Assembly: GCA_016719755.1 (NCBI GenBank)
Contig: JADJYM010000016.1
Location: 62,001-126,000 of the forward strand
DNA length: 64,000 bases
Origin: Novosphingobium sp.
GTDB taxonomy: Bacteria > Pseudomonadota > Alphaproteobacteria > Sphingomonadales > Sphingomonadaceae
Reading direction: 5' to 3'
In this document: piece by piece, positions 45,116 through 52,870 of the stretch
How positions within the stretch are numbered: position 1 is the stretch's first letter
Layout: every line of letters begins with the position of its first letter
Notes under the pieces: model-generated
What the model was told of the DNA's origin: nothing
What the model saw: the letters and a program-made list of their open reading frames with translations, nothing else
Databases searched by the model: none
Position numbers and translations under genes: made by a program

Positions 45116-45613
45116 ATGGAAGGCCGGACCTTTGCCCTGCCCCCCGCCATCGCCGCAATGGTGCAGGCCCGCAATGCAGTGCGCGATCATTACCACCGCG
45201 TCCTGCGCGAACTGGGCAGCGAAGTGGACCTGGGCTTTACGCTGGACGGCAATCTGATTGGCGACATTGGCGAGGCGCTGGCCGCCGAACTGTTCGGCAT
45301 CCGGCTGGTCGAAACCCGCTCGACCGAAGGGATCGACGGCTATGCCCGCGACGGAAGAACCGTGCAGGTGAAAGCCACCGGCACCGGACGCGGCCCCGCA
45401 TTCCGCTGCACTGAGACCCGCGCCGATCACCTGCTGTTCTTCGACCTGGACCTTGAGCGCGGATGCGGGTTCATCGCCTTCAACGGGCCGGAACACTACG
45501 CGACCAGCAATTTGCCGAATGAGTTCCGCAATCAACGCATGGTGAGCCGCGCGCAAATCCGGGCCGCCGATTTGCTGGTAAAGGACGAAGAGCGGCTGGC
45601 AAGGCTGGCTTGA
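45116..45613 (+). CDS. Small PD-(D/E)XK-like protein (DUF6998-type), partner of the methyltransferase
   Basis: 165 residues, beginning three bases after the stop of the methyltransferase fusion, so the two are almost certainly co-translated. The centre reads GNLIGDIGEALAAELFGIRLV...EGIDGYARDGRTVQVKATG, giving E53, D74 and Q84-V-K86. This is the acidic-acidic-QxK layout of PD-(D/E)XK enzymes. C-terminal strands (DHLLFFDLDLERGCGFIAFNGP) complete a compact fold. The family resembles DUF6998, which has no established role as far as I know. It could be a nuclease, a nicking partner or a DNA-recognition accessory. Confidence 0.65.
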   Translation: MEGRTFALPPAIAAMVQARNAVRDHYHRVLRELGSEVDLGFTLDGNLIGDIGEALAAELFGIRLVETRSTEGIDGYARDGRTVQVKATGTGRGPAFRCTETRADHLLFFDLDLERGCGFIAFNGPEHYATSNLPNEFRNQRMVSRAQIRAADLLVKDEERLARLA

Positions 45614-45995
45614 TTGAAGGGCGCAGTGTCCCCTATCACTACCTATCAACCTTGGCTTCTGGTTCATGGTAGTTGGTGAGACCGGTGCTGAAGGACATAG
45701 GACAACTACCCCTGGCGGCGAGCGAGGTTTTCGCTCTCTTGCCAGGGGCAGTCCGGTCCTTCGAAGTCATGGCAGTCGGAGCCGACCGTATGCTTATCGG
45801 ACGCTTCCGGTCGAGGGATCGCCGGATGCTTGGTGGTTGCTACCGGCGCTATTCCCCGCGCCGCCGATCGCCCCTCCACCTTTCGGACTGGGCTTGCCTG
45901 TGTGACCGGCCCCCCCTGGTGTGGCAGTTACGACCTCGCCGCCAGTGTATTGAGCTCCCCGGCGAGGAAGCCCGGCTAAGCCGGGATAGGATCAA
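45614..45995. other. Gene-free island segment with a nested hairpin at 45709-45748
   Basis: No convincing gene lies in these 382 bases. CCCCTGGC (45709-45716) pairs with GCCAGGGG (45741-45748), and inside it GAGCGA (45720-45725) pairs with TCGCTC (45731-45736). This makes a two-part hairpin about 95 bases after the end of the two-gene operon. It could be a terminator without a U-tract, a structured RNA or a recombination feature. The strand is unknown. Confidence 0.45.
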
Positions 45996-46196
45996 TCAGG
46001 CAGCCTCCCCTTCGATCAGGGCGCGCAGGCTGCGGGCGGTGATGATGGTGCGCTTGCCGAACTTGCGCGCCTCCAGCCGACCCTCGCTGATCAGCTGATA
46101 TATGTAGGTGCGGCCAAAGGTGCTGACCCGGCACGCTTCGCTGACCGAATAGGCCAGCGGGGCAAGGGCATCGGCAGAAAATGCTTCCGAGTTCAT
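45996..46196 (-). CDS. AlpA/excisionase-type helix-turn-helix protein
   Basis: 66 residues from ATG at 46194-46196, with GGGAGG 5-10 bases upstream; a longer in-frame reading lacks an RBS. The sequence YSVSEACRVSTFGRTYIYQLISEGRLEARKFGKRTIITARSLRALI is the MerR-like winged helix of AlpA/Xis proteins. In integrative elements such proteins activate integrase or act as recombination directionality factors. It lies between the cargo operon and the integrase on the integrase strand, where an excision regulator is expected. Confidence 0.82.
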   Translation of the reverse strand: MNSEAFSADALAPLAYSVSEACRVSTFGRTYIYQLISEGRLEARKFGKRTIITARSLRALIEGEAA

Positions 46197-46278
46197 GTTG
46201 CCTCCCGGTTCCGCCCGAACTGTGGCGGCAGTGGACGGAGGCGCTTTTAGCTTGGTAGCGGCCTTTCGGCTTTCGCAG

Positions 46279-46959
46279 TTAATCTCGTTTATTTTTGACG
46301 GAGTTTTTCGCGATGCCGTTGAGGGCAACTTTGATGCCCCAGGCGATCCTGCGCTGCTGGGTTTCGAGCGCCCTTCCGGTCAAAGCATTGCTGGTAAGGC
46401 TTGCTGCGATTGCCGTGACGGGGCGAGTATCTCCGCCTTCGATCATGCGTAGTGCGAGCTGGACCTGTTCCCTTTCCCAATCATTGGATGGGCCTTTTGG
46501 GCGACCGGCACGCTTTTTGGGTTTGCCTGCCAACTGGCTCAAGAGATGGTCGGCTTCCTTGCGCGGAATTCGGGTCGCATGGAAGCTGGTCTGCAATTGC
46601 TCAAAGTTCGTCAGTTCCCATTCGATGGCTTCAACCGCCCCAGACACCCAGTCAATCGAGATCCAGACATCGGGTTCTTCGGGATCATCTTGCCAGAAAG
46701 ACGTTAGATCACCCCGGGGGTCCCCCGAATCTCTCCAGATGGATAGGGGCACCGGTTGAGGATGTATGTCGCGTGGAAGACGTTCTACCTTCCCCGTGTC
46801 GTTGAATGTGAACTGCCTGCGATAGCCACGCGCAACCAGTCCGCTCCGCAATGCTGCAAGCAGCGCTTCGGTAGCTGCGAGTTCATCGATGCCTTGCTGC
46901 GCGACAGCTTCAAATATCTCGCCAAAGTATGCCCATTTCGCGCGATCATTGATGCTCAT
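46279..46959 (-). CDS. Hypothetical island protein
   Basis: 226 residues, not recognised. The N-terminal half is acidic and rich in Trp (WRDSGDPRGDLTSFWQDDPEEPDVWISIDWVSGAVEAIEWELTNF). The middle has a basic linker (GKPKKRAGRPKG, an AT-hook-like RGRP variant). The C-terminal ~65 residues are helical (DWEREQVQLALRMIEGGDTRPVTAIAASL...RRIAWGIKVALNGIAKN) and could form a helix-turn-helix. A DNA-binding role is possible but speculative. The base composition is visibly less GC-rich than in the flanking host genes. It sits between the AlpA-like and integrase genes on the same strand. Confidence 0.6.
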   Translation of the reverse strand: MSINDRAKWAYFGEIFEAVAQQGIDELAATEALLAALRSGLVARGYRRQFTFNDTGKVERLPRDIHPQPVPLSIWRDSGDPRGDLTSFWQDDPEEPDVWISIDWVSGAVEAIEWELTNFEQLQTSFHATRIPRKEADHLLSQLAGKPKKRAGRPKGPSNDWEREQVQLALRMIEGGDTRPVTAIAASLTSNALTGRALETQQRRIAWGIKVALNGIAKNSVKNKRD

Positions 46960-47066
46960 TTTCGATTGTCTCCTGGGCTGTCCCCCTCTGGGTCTCGGAA
47001 ATCCGCCATTCTCCCACCTTCGCGAGTCGAGGTGCGAGGTAGGAGTTTCTGGCAGTTTAGACAGTT

Positions 47067-48299
47067 TCAGCGCGTTTGCTGGCTACGAAGAGGAACAACG
47101 TCAGCCCCCTTCCGAAGTTGGTCCAAGTGGTCCGACCACCATTGCGCCATTTCGACGCGCTCCTGCCAATGCGCGCCGCGATGATAGGCTGCGCGAACCT
47201 TGTCAGTGTCGCCATGAGCCAGCGCCCGTTCGATCGCATCCGGGTGCCACTTTCCACTTTCGTTGAGCAGTGTGGAAGCCATCGCGCGGAAGCCGTGGGC
47301 GGTCATTTCGTCGGTCGAATAGCCCAGCCGCCGCAGTGCGCCGTTGATCGTGTTCTCGCTCATCGGACGGGAACGGGAGCGGATCGAAGGAAAGACGTAA
47401 CCAGCCGGACCTGTGACAGACTGCACCTCCCGGAATAGTTCGACCGTTTGCGTCGATAGGGGGACATGGTGCGCCTTGCGCATTTTCATTTTTCCGGCGG
47501 GTATCACCCACAAGGCGGCGTCAAAGTCGAATTCGCTCCACTCCGCGTGGCGAAGTTCGCCGGGTCGCACAAAAACGTGCGGTGCGATTTGAAGGGCAAG
47601 CTTGGTAATGCCGCTGCCTTCGTAATCGTCGATCGCGCGGAGCAGCTGGCCGACCTTCCTCGCGTCGGTGATGGCGCCGTAGTGGGTAACGGTTGGTGCA
47701 GTCAGCGCGCCGCGCAAATCACGGGTAGGGTCCGATCCCAGCCGCGCGGTCGCCACGGCATAGCGGAACACGGCACCTGCGAGTTGCAGGCTGCGCCGCG
47801 CGCTTTCCAGCTTACCCTTGCCCTCAATCCGGCGAATGGCTGTCAGCACGTCCGCCGGTTCGATCTCGCCAATGGGCAGCTTGCCGATGGACCCGCAAAC
47901 CAGAGACAAGAGATACTCGCTGCGCGTGGCGGTTGCGGGTGCCCAGCCCTTCGTGCCGTCGCGCCGCCGCTTCTGGCAATACTCGTCGCAAATTGCCTTG
48001 AACGTATCCGCCGCCTGTATGCGGGCGCGCAGCTTTTCGCGCTGCTTTTCGCGGGAAGGGTCTTTGCCAAGCGCGATCAGTTCCCGCGCTTCCTCGCGCC
48101 GCCTGCGCGCCTCGCCAAGTCCGATTTCGGGATAGGCCCCGATAGCCAGCAGCTTCTCGCGTCCATCGATCCGATACTTCAGCCGCCAGAGCTTACCCCC
48201 GGCTGGCGTCACCAACAGGAACATACCGCCCCCGTCCGCCAGCTTGATTGCCTTGGCGCCGGGCTTGGCGTTCCGGATTCCTACGTCTGTCAGGGCCAT
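47067..48299 (-). CDS. Tyrosine-type site-specific integrase (P4-like, DUF4102 arm domain)
   Basis: 410 residues from ATG at 48297-48299 (MALTDVGIRNAKPG). The N-terminal DUF4102 arm-binding domain is typical: KAIKLADGGGMFLLVTPAGGKLWRLKYRIDGREKLLAIGAYPEIGLGEARRRREEARELIALGKDP. The catalytic domain has the first Arg in VRPGELRHAEW, HGFRAMA for HxxR, and the nucleophile Tyr in RAAYHRG. P4-type integrases insert elements at tRNA 3' ends, in agreement with the tRNA-Gly 214 bases away. The ATACCCCC motif cluster covers the region just upstream of its start, so the integrase may autoregulate. Confidence 0.95.
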   Translation of the reverse strand: MALTDVGIRNAKPGAKAIKLADGGGMFLLVTPAGGKLWRLKYRIDGREKLLAIGAYPEIGLGEARRRREEARELIALGKDPSREKQREKLRARIQAADTFKAICDEYCQKRRRDGTKGWAPATATRSEYLLSLVCGSIGKLPIGEIEPADVLTAIRRIEGKGKLESARRSLQLAGAVFRYAVATARLGSDPTRDLRGALTAPTVTHYGAITDARKVGQLLRAIDDYEGSGITKLALQIAPHVFVRPGELRHAEWSEFDFDAALWVIPAGKMKMRKAHHVPLSTQTVELFREVQSVTGPAGYVFPSIRSRSRPMSENTINGALRRLGYSTDEMTAHGFRAMASTLLNESGKWHPDAIERALAHGDTDKVRAAYHRGAHWQERVEMAQWWSDHLDQLRKGADVVPLRSQQTR

Positions 48300-48325
48300 A
48301 GCGTTTTCCAGCCTCTCCGGGGCTC

Positions 48326-48400
48326 GCACCCCCAATATACCCCCAAGCGTGGGGGTATCGAGTTGGCCGTTTTGCATATACCCCCCAATCATACCCCCGC
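48326..48400. repeat. Right-end ATACCCCC motif cluster (candidate integrase arm sites)
   Basis: Copies include GCACCCCCAA (from 48326), TATACCCCCAA (48336-48346), an inverted TGGGGGTATCG (48350-48360, the reverse complement of CGATACCCCCA), CATATACCCCCCAA (48375-48388) and CATACCCCCGC (48390-48400). GATACCCCCA is shared exactly with the left end. The placement between the integrase start and the tRNA fits arm-type sites of a P4-like integrase. Confidence 0.6.
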
Positions 48401-48512
48401 CGACTGGGGGCTGAGTGCGAACGCGGGTGAACGCTTGCGGCCTGATAGCCGCTAAATACCTTGGATTTCTGGGGCCTGTCTAGACGAATGCGAACATTGG
48501 TGGACAGGAAAT

Positions 48513-48586
48513 TGGAGCGGGTGAAGGGAATCGAACCCTCGTCGTAAGCTTGGGAAGCTTCTGCTCTACCATTGAGCTACACCCGC
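48513..48586 (-). tRNA. tRNA-Gly (anticodon UCC)
   Basis: Reading the reverse strand, the gene begins GCGGGTGTAGCTC and ends with the acceptor CACCCGC, discriminator T and an encoded CCA. The D arm has GCTC/GAGC, and the anticodon loop CTTCCCA gives UCC. The T arm is AGGGTTCGATTCCCT. All seven acceptor pairs match. The genomic island ends at its 3' terminus, leaving the tRNA intact. Confidence 0.96.
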
Positions 48587-48766
48587 GCCGGGCAGACAGG
48601 TGGTGCCTGTTGGCGGCCCTTTGGCATAGGGGCGCGGCGTGGTCAATTCGGTAAACCGGGGGGCGGTACGACCCGGGCGGTTTGCGCGACGCAGGCTTGA
48701 ATCCGATAATCAGATATACTATTTAAATGATGCCGATTCGGCGGACTCTCCATAAATCAGCCTTAT

Positions 48767-48793
48767 CGCGGGCCGGCTCCATGCTGGCCCGCG
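48767..48793 (-). terminator. Hairpin after the crotonase gene
   Basis: CGCGGGCC and GGCCCGCG arms with inner GC pairs form a strong stem about 20 bases beyond the stop codon of the reverse-strand enoyl-CoA hydratase gene. It lacks a U-tract. The rest of the 226-base gap (48587-48812) holds an AT-rich stretch near 48705-48730 and no gene. Confidence 0.5.
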
Positions 48794-48812
48794 GCCTTTC
48801 CCTGCCACGCCG

Positions 48813-49559
48813 CTAACCCCTCGGCCGCTCGGTGAAGTTCTTTCGGCGGGTGGCAGCGTCGCGATCGAAGCCGGCGTTGCGCATGATTTCGTGGTCAAGG
48901 CCGTCCGCCAACCGCATGCCATCGGTATTGTAGATCAGGCGCTTGTTTTCGGCATTGGAATGCCAGCTGTTGGCAAGGATCCTGGCCGCCACGCCCGCCA
49001 CCGCCGCATCGAGCTGACCGGCGGGGACACACAGGTTCGCCAGCCCCATCGCCGCCGCCTCGGCCCCCGTATAGGGCTGGCAGGTCAGCATCATTTCCAG
49101 CGCCTTGGCCTGACCAACCCGGCGCGGCAGGCGCTGCGACATCCCCCAGCCGGGGACCAGCCCCCATTTGCCGTGGGTGTCGGAAAACCGTGCGCTTTCG
49201 TCGCAGACGATGAAATCGGCGGAAAGCGCCATTTCCAGCCCGCCGGTGAAACAGGTCCCCTCGACCGCGGCGATGACCGGCTGGCGCAAGCGGGTCAGCA
49301 GTTCCAGGGTCTGGAGTTCGCGCCGCAACCAGCCCATCGCATCGGCGTGGGGCTTTTCGGACAGGTCATGCCCCGCGCAGAAATGCCCGCCGCTGCCGCG
49401 CAGGACGACGAGGCCGATGGCGGCATCTTCCTGCAGGGTGACAATCTGCGCCCGCAGCGCGCGGAACAGCTCGCGATTGACCGCGTTGCGCTTGTCCGGG
49501 CGGTTGAGGGTCAGGGTCGCGATCCCTTCGCCGTCGCTGCGCAGGATCAGTTCGGACAT
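48813..49559 (-). CDS. Enoyl-CoA hydratase/isomerase-family protein
   Basis: 248 residues from ATG at 49557-49559, with GAAGGG upstream; a longer in-frame start is poorer. The oxyanion-hole segments are GSGGHFCAGHDLSEKP and EGTCFTGGLEMALSADFIVCDESARF. Where classical hydratases have a catalytic Pro-Glu, this protein has DTHGKWGLVPGWGMSQRLPRRVG, so normal water addition may not occur. An isomerase or C-C hydrolase role is possible. It is 13 bases downstream of the E2-like acyltransferase gene on the same strand and presumably co-transcribed. Confidence 0.85.
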   Translation of the reverse strand: MSELILRSDGEGIATLTLNRPDKRNAVNRELFRALRAQIVTLQEDAAIGLVVLRGSGGHFCAGHDLSEKPHADAMGWLRRELQTLELLTRLRQPVIAAVEGTCFTGGLEMALSADFIVCDESARFSDTHGKWGLVPGWGMSQRLPRRVGQAKALEMMLTCQPYTGAEAAAMGLANLCVPAGQLDAAVAGVAARILANSWHSNAENKRLIYNTDGMRLADGLDHEIMRNAGFDRDAATRRKNFTERPRG

Positions 49560-49572
49560 GGCAGGACCCTTC

Positions 49573-50286
49573 CTACAGCCTGGCCGGTTCGGCCAGCAGC
49601 TCGCCGATCCGGCGAACGAATCGCGCCGCATCCGCCCCGTTGATAACGCGGTGATCGTAGCTCAGCGAGAGCGGCATCATCATACGCGGCTGGAAAGCGG
49701 CCCCATCCCACACCGCCTGCACACGCGAGCGGGTGACGCCGAGAATCGCCACTTCCGGCTGATTGATGATCGGGGTGAAGCCGGTGCCGCCGATCCCGCC
49801 GAGCGAGGTGATGGTGATGCAACCGCCTTCCATCGCGCTCATTGGCAAGCCCTTGTCCCGCGCCTGGGCGCTCAGCGCCGCAAGCTCGCCCGACAGGGTA
49901 TGGACGTCCTTCGCGTCGACATCGCGCAGCACCGGAACCAGCAGGCCGAGCGGGCCATCGACCGCGATGCCGATATGGCAGTAGGACTTCATCACCAGCG
50001 TTTTGCCGTCGGCGGCCAGGCTGGCATTGAACTGCGGGAATTCCCGAAGGCAGCGGGCCAGCGCCCTGGCCAGGAAGATCAGCGGCGAGACCCTGCCTTC
50101 GCCGGCAATTGCCTTGCGATGCTCCTCAAGCGCGGAAACGTCGACATCGTCGTGGTGGGTGACGTGCGGGATCTGAGTCCAGCTTTGCGTCAGGCGGCGG
50201 GCCACGACATGCTGGAACTTGCTGAGCGGCGCCGCCTCGACCGGACCGAACTGGGCGAAGTATTCCTCGGGCGAGGGCTGTGTCAT
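49573..50286 (-). CDS. Stand-alone 2-oxoacid dehydrogenase acyltransferase (E2) catalytic domain, no lipoyl domain
   Basis: 237 residues. The E2 core is recognised by LSKFQHVVARRLTQSWTQIPHVTHHDDVDVSALEEHRKA, ITITSLGGIGGTGFTPIINQPEVAILGV and the active-site region LSLSYDHRVINGADAARFV. The catalytic His is retained and the usual Asp is Asn, as in some genuine E2 enzymes. Ordinary E2 proteins have N-terminal lipoyl and E1/E3-binding domains; this one starts directly at the core. It may use free CoA thioesters as an acyl-CoA acyltransferase in a degradation pathway. A perfect AGGAGGT precedes the ATG (50284-50286). Confidence 0.85.
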   Translation of the reverse strand: MTQPSPEEYFAQFGPVEAAPLSKFQHVVARRLTQSWTQIPHVTHHDDVDVSALEEHRKAIAGEGRVSPLIFLARALARCLREFPQFNASLAADGKTLVMKSYCHIGIAVDGPLGLLVPVLRDVDAKDVHTLSGELAALSAQARDKGLPMSAMEGGCITITSLGGIGGTGFTPIINQPEVAILGVTRSRVQAVWDGAAFQPRMMMPLSLSYDHRVINGADAARFVRRIGELLAEPARL

Positions 50287-50396
50287 CCTATACCTCCTTG
50301 CAGGGCAGGCGGCCCTTCAGCAGAGTCCGGCCTTGCGCTGATACGTCATAATCATATAGACCTTAACTCAACAACACCGCTACAACGGCGAGGACC

Positions 50397-52013
50397 ATGA
50401 CGGAAGAGGAATATGCGGCACTGGGGCTGCGGGCGCCGCCGACGCGGATCGATCCGCCGGGCTACCCGCACGACGTTGCCGGGTTGATCGAACGCGCCGC
50501 CGCTCGGTGCCCGGACGACGAGGCGCTGGGCGATGCGCAGCGCACCTTTACCTTCGCCGGGCTGGCCCGCGCGGTCGAGGCTGCCGCGGCCCTGATGGCG
50601 CGGGCCGGAGTGGCGCCGGGAGAGCGGGTCGCCGCCGCGCTCGGCAACGAATGCAGCCTGGTGATCGCGTTCTTCGCGGCGATGCGGCTTGGCGCGGTGT
50701 GGGTGGGGATCAACAGGATCCTGCCGCTGGACGACAAGCGCTACATCCTCGCCCACAGCGGCGCGCGGCTGCTGCTGACCGACAGCACTGTCGAGCCGCA
50801 GATCGAGGCGCTGCGCGGCGAGACGCCGGACCTCGCCCATGTCTGGATACTCGATGCGGCAACGCGCGACGGCGGCTGGAATGCCGCGCTGGACGGCGCG
50901 GAGGCCACCGCTCCGCGCCCCGTGATCGATCCCTATGCCCCGGCGGCGATCATGTATACCAGCGGCACAACGGGCGTGCCCAAGGGTGTGGTCCACAGCC
51001 AGCACAACATGATCGTGGTGCCGGCCGCCGCCTTTGCCCACGGACTGATGCAGCCCGAAGCGCGGCGCGGATCGGCGCTGCCGCTGACCATCACCAACGT
51101 GATGATCCTGGGGCCGGTTTCGGCCTTCCTGTCGTGCAAGCCGTTCTACTTCGCGCCCTCGATCAAGATCGCGCCGCTGGTGGAATGGATCGCGGAGAAG
51201 CGGATCGGCCAGATCGCCTTCGTGCCGACGATGATTTACGATCTGCTGCAGACGGACCTGGAGCTGCCGGAGTGGTTCCGGGTCAGTTCCGGCGGCGCCC
51301 CCTTGCCCGAAGCGGTGCGCGAAGCCTTCTTCAAGCGGTTCGGCTATCACGTCACGACCTCCTATGGCCTGACTGAAGCGCCGACCGTGGTGGCCCAGTC
51401 GTTCGATGGGGTCGCTCCTGAAGGTGCGAGCGGGCGGGCCATGCCCCAGTTCGAAATCACCATCCGCGACGAAGCAGGCCACCCGGTCCCTGCCGGGACG
51501 GTAGGCGAGGTCTGCTTCGGCCCGGTGAGAAGCGGCCCGTGGGCCAATGTCTACACCCCGCCGCTGGGCTACTGGCGCGACGGCGAGAAGACTGCGGCGC
51601 TGCTGCGCGGCGGCGTGGTTCATTCCGGCGATCACGGCAGGCTGGACGAGAATGGCTGGCTTTCGATTGCCGACCGCAGTTCCGAGCTGATCCTGCGCGG
51701 CGGGTCGAACGTCTATCCGGCGGAAGTGGAACGCGTGCTCCACACCCATCATGGCGTCGCCGACTGCGCGCTGGTCGGCAAGCCCGATCTGCGGATGGGG
51801 ATGCTGACCGTGGCCTTCATCCAGCCCGCCGATCCCCACGCCGATTCCGCCGCGCTGGAAGCGGAGCTGACCGCGCTCTGCCTCGACAAGCTGACCCGCT
51901 ACAAGGTGCCGGACGAGTGGCGCTTTGTGGACCAGTTCCCGCGCAACGCGATGGGCAAGGTCGTCAAACCGAAACTGCGCGAGCTCGTCACCGCGCCGCT
52001 GGAGGCGCATTAG
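50397..52013 (+). CDS. Acyl-CoA synthetase (AMP-binding enzyme)
   Basis: 538 residues from ATG at 50397, with GAGGA just upstream. The adenylate-forming motifs are in order: AIMYTSGTTGVPKGVVHSQ (P-loop), TSYGLTEAPTV, HSGDHGRLDENGWLSIADRSSELILRGGSNVYPAEVE and the C-terminal lysine in RNAMGKVVKPKL. It activates a carboxylic acid to its CoA thioester with ATP. Substrate class cannot be fixed; the setting suggests a cyclic or aromatic acid released by oxygenases. It is divergent from the E2-like gene and begins a run of five same-strand genes (SDR, DUF1214-like, thioesterase, kinase). Confidence 0.9.
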   Translation: MTEEEYAALGLRAPPTRIDPPGYPHDVAGLIERAAARCPDDEALGDAQRTFTFAGLARAVEAAAALMARAGVAPGERVAAALGNECSLVIAFFAAMRLGAVWVGINRILPLDDKRYILAHSGARLLLTDSTVEPQIEALRGETPDLAHVWILDAATRDGGWNAALDGAEATAPRPVIDPYAPAAIMYTSGTTGVPKGVVHSQHNMIVVPAAAFAHGLMQPEARRGSALPLTITNVMILGPVSAFLSCKPFYFAPSIKIAPLVEWIAEKRIGQIAFVPTMIYDLLQTDLELPEWFRVSSGGAPLPEAVREAFFKRFGYHVTTSYGLTEAPTVVAQSFDGVAPEGASGRAMPQFEITIRDEAGHPVPAGTVGEVCFGPVRSGPWANVYTPPLGYWRDGEKTAALLRGGVVHSGDHGRLDENGWLSIADRSSELILRGGSNVYPAEVERVLHTHHGVADCALVGKPDLRMGMLTVAFIQPADPHADSAALEAELTALCLDKLTRYKVPDEWRFVDQFPRNAMGKVVKPKLRELVTAPLEAH

Positions 52014-52015
52014 CC

Positions 52016-52837
52016 ATGCCAAGACCAACGCAGTTCCACGACCGCCTGCGGGGCTGGCGCGCGATCGTCACCGGCGCTGGCTCGCTGGGCGACGGGGTCG
52101 GCACCGGCAAGGCGATCGCCGCGCTGCTGGCCGGCGAAGGCGCGAAAGTCGCGCTGCTCGATCTCGACGCGGAGCGCGCGGCGACCACCCTGGCGCTGGT
52201 GCAGGAGCTTGGCGGCGAAGGACTGGTGGTGACCGGCAATGTTGCCGATCCCGCCGATGCCGCGCGGATGACCGGCGAGGCGCTGGCCTGGCTCGGCGGG
52301 CTGGACGTGCTCGTCAACAATATCGGCATCGGCGCAGCCGCCGGCCAGCTTCACACCGCGGCGGAGGCGGATATCGAGCGGGTCATGGCGGTCAACCTTG
52401 GGACCGTCATCAACATGTGCCGCCATGCCATTCCCGCGCTGCTGGAAGGGCAGGGCAAGGCGATCGTCAACATCTCGTCGGTCGCGGGGATGCGCGCCCA
52501 CGGCAACACCGCCTATGGCCCCAGCAAGGCCGCGGTGATCCAGCTGACCGCAGAGCTGGCGGTAATGTACGGCCGCGACGGCATCCGCGCCAACTGCGTT
52601 TCGCCAGGCCATATCGTCACCCCGATGGTAGAGGCGCACCTGCACGACGAAGGCCGCCGTCTGCGCAGCGCGATCGCCCCGCTGGGAGCGGAGGGCGATG
52701 CCTGGGACATCGCCCAGGCCGCACTGTTCCTGGCTGGCCCGGAAAGCCGGTTCATCACCGGCGTCAACCTGCCGGTCGATGGCGGCGTGACGCGCATCGG
52801 CCCCCTGGCCGCCTATGACATGGCGCGCGGTGACTGA
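52016..52837 (+). CDS. Short-chain dehydrogenase/reductase
   Basis: 273 residues from ATG at 52016, two bases after the synthetase stop. The cofactor motif is TGAGSLGDGVGTGKAIA, a slightly expanded glycine loop. LLDLDAERA suggests NAD preference through the acidic residue at the end of strand 2. DVLVNNIGIG replaces the usual NNAG. The catalytic residues are in IVNISSVAGMRAHGNTAYGPSKAA (Ser, Tyr, Lys). The C-terminus has FLAGPESRFITGVNLPVDGG. Probable role: oxidation of a hydroxy group, perhaps a hydroxyacyl-CoA, in the catabolic pathway of this locus. Confidence 0.88.
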   Translation: MPRPTQFHDRLRGWRAIVTGAGSLGDGVGTGKAIAALLAGEGAKVALLDLDAERAATTLALVQELGGEGLVVTGNVADPADAARMTGEALAWLGGLDVLVNNIGIGAAAGQLHTAAEADIERVMAVNLGTVINMCRHAIPALLEGQGKAIVNISSVAGMRAHGNTAYGPSKAAVIQLTAELAVMYGRDGIRANCVSPGHIVTPMVEAHLHDEGRRLRSAIAPLGAEGDAWDIAQAALFLAGPESRFITGVNLPVDGGVTRIGPLAAYDMARGD

Positions 52838-52870
52838 TTGCGGCGTAACACCAAGCCAGGAGAGACGGCC

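Larger units (their letters stand above)
40691..48533. mobile_element. Integrative genomic island at tRNA-Gly(UCC), ~7.8 kb
   Basis: The boundaries are the 3' end of tRNA-Gly at 48513-48533 and a near copy at 40691-40710 (19 of 21 positions, one gap and one substitution). A tyrosine integrase gene points away from the tRNA, as in many tRNA-targeting islands. An AlpA-like regulator, an unknown gene and a two-gene restriction-type cargo lie between. ATACCCCC-type motifs cluster inside both ends. Host-type genes (msrB, PilZ; tRNA, crotonase) flank it. No conjugation genes are present, so it is a small integrative element that would need helper functions to move. Confidence 0.75.

Noticed and set aside
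45673-46098. A 141-codon forward frame in the island after the two-gene unit
   Set aside because: No RBS, Arg-rich composition, runs antisense into the AlpA-like gene, and no family resemblance. The segment is listed as gene-free instead.
48326-48400. Repeats near the integrase considered as a CRISPR array
   Set aside because: Units are about 10 bases, irregularly spaced and in both orientations, without unique spacers or cas genes. They fit protein-binding sites instead.
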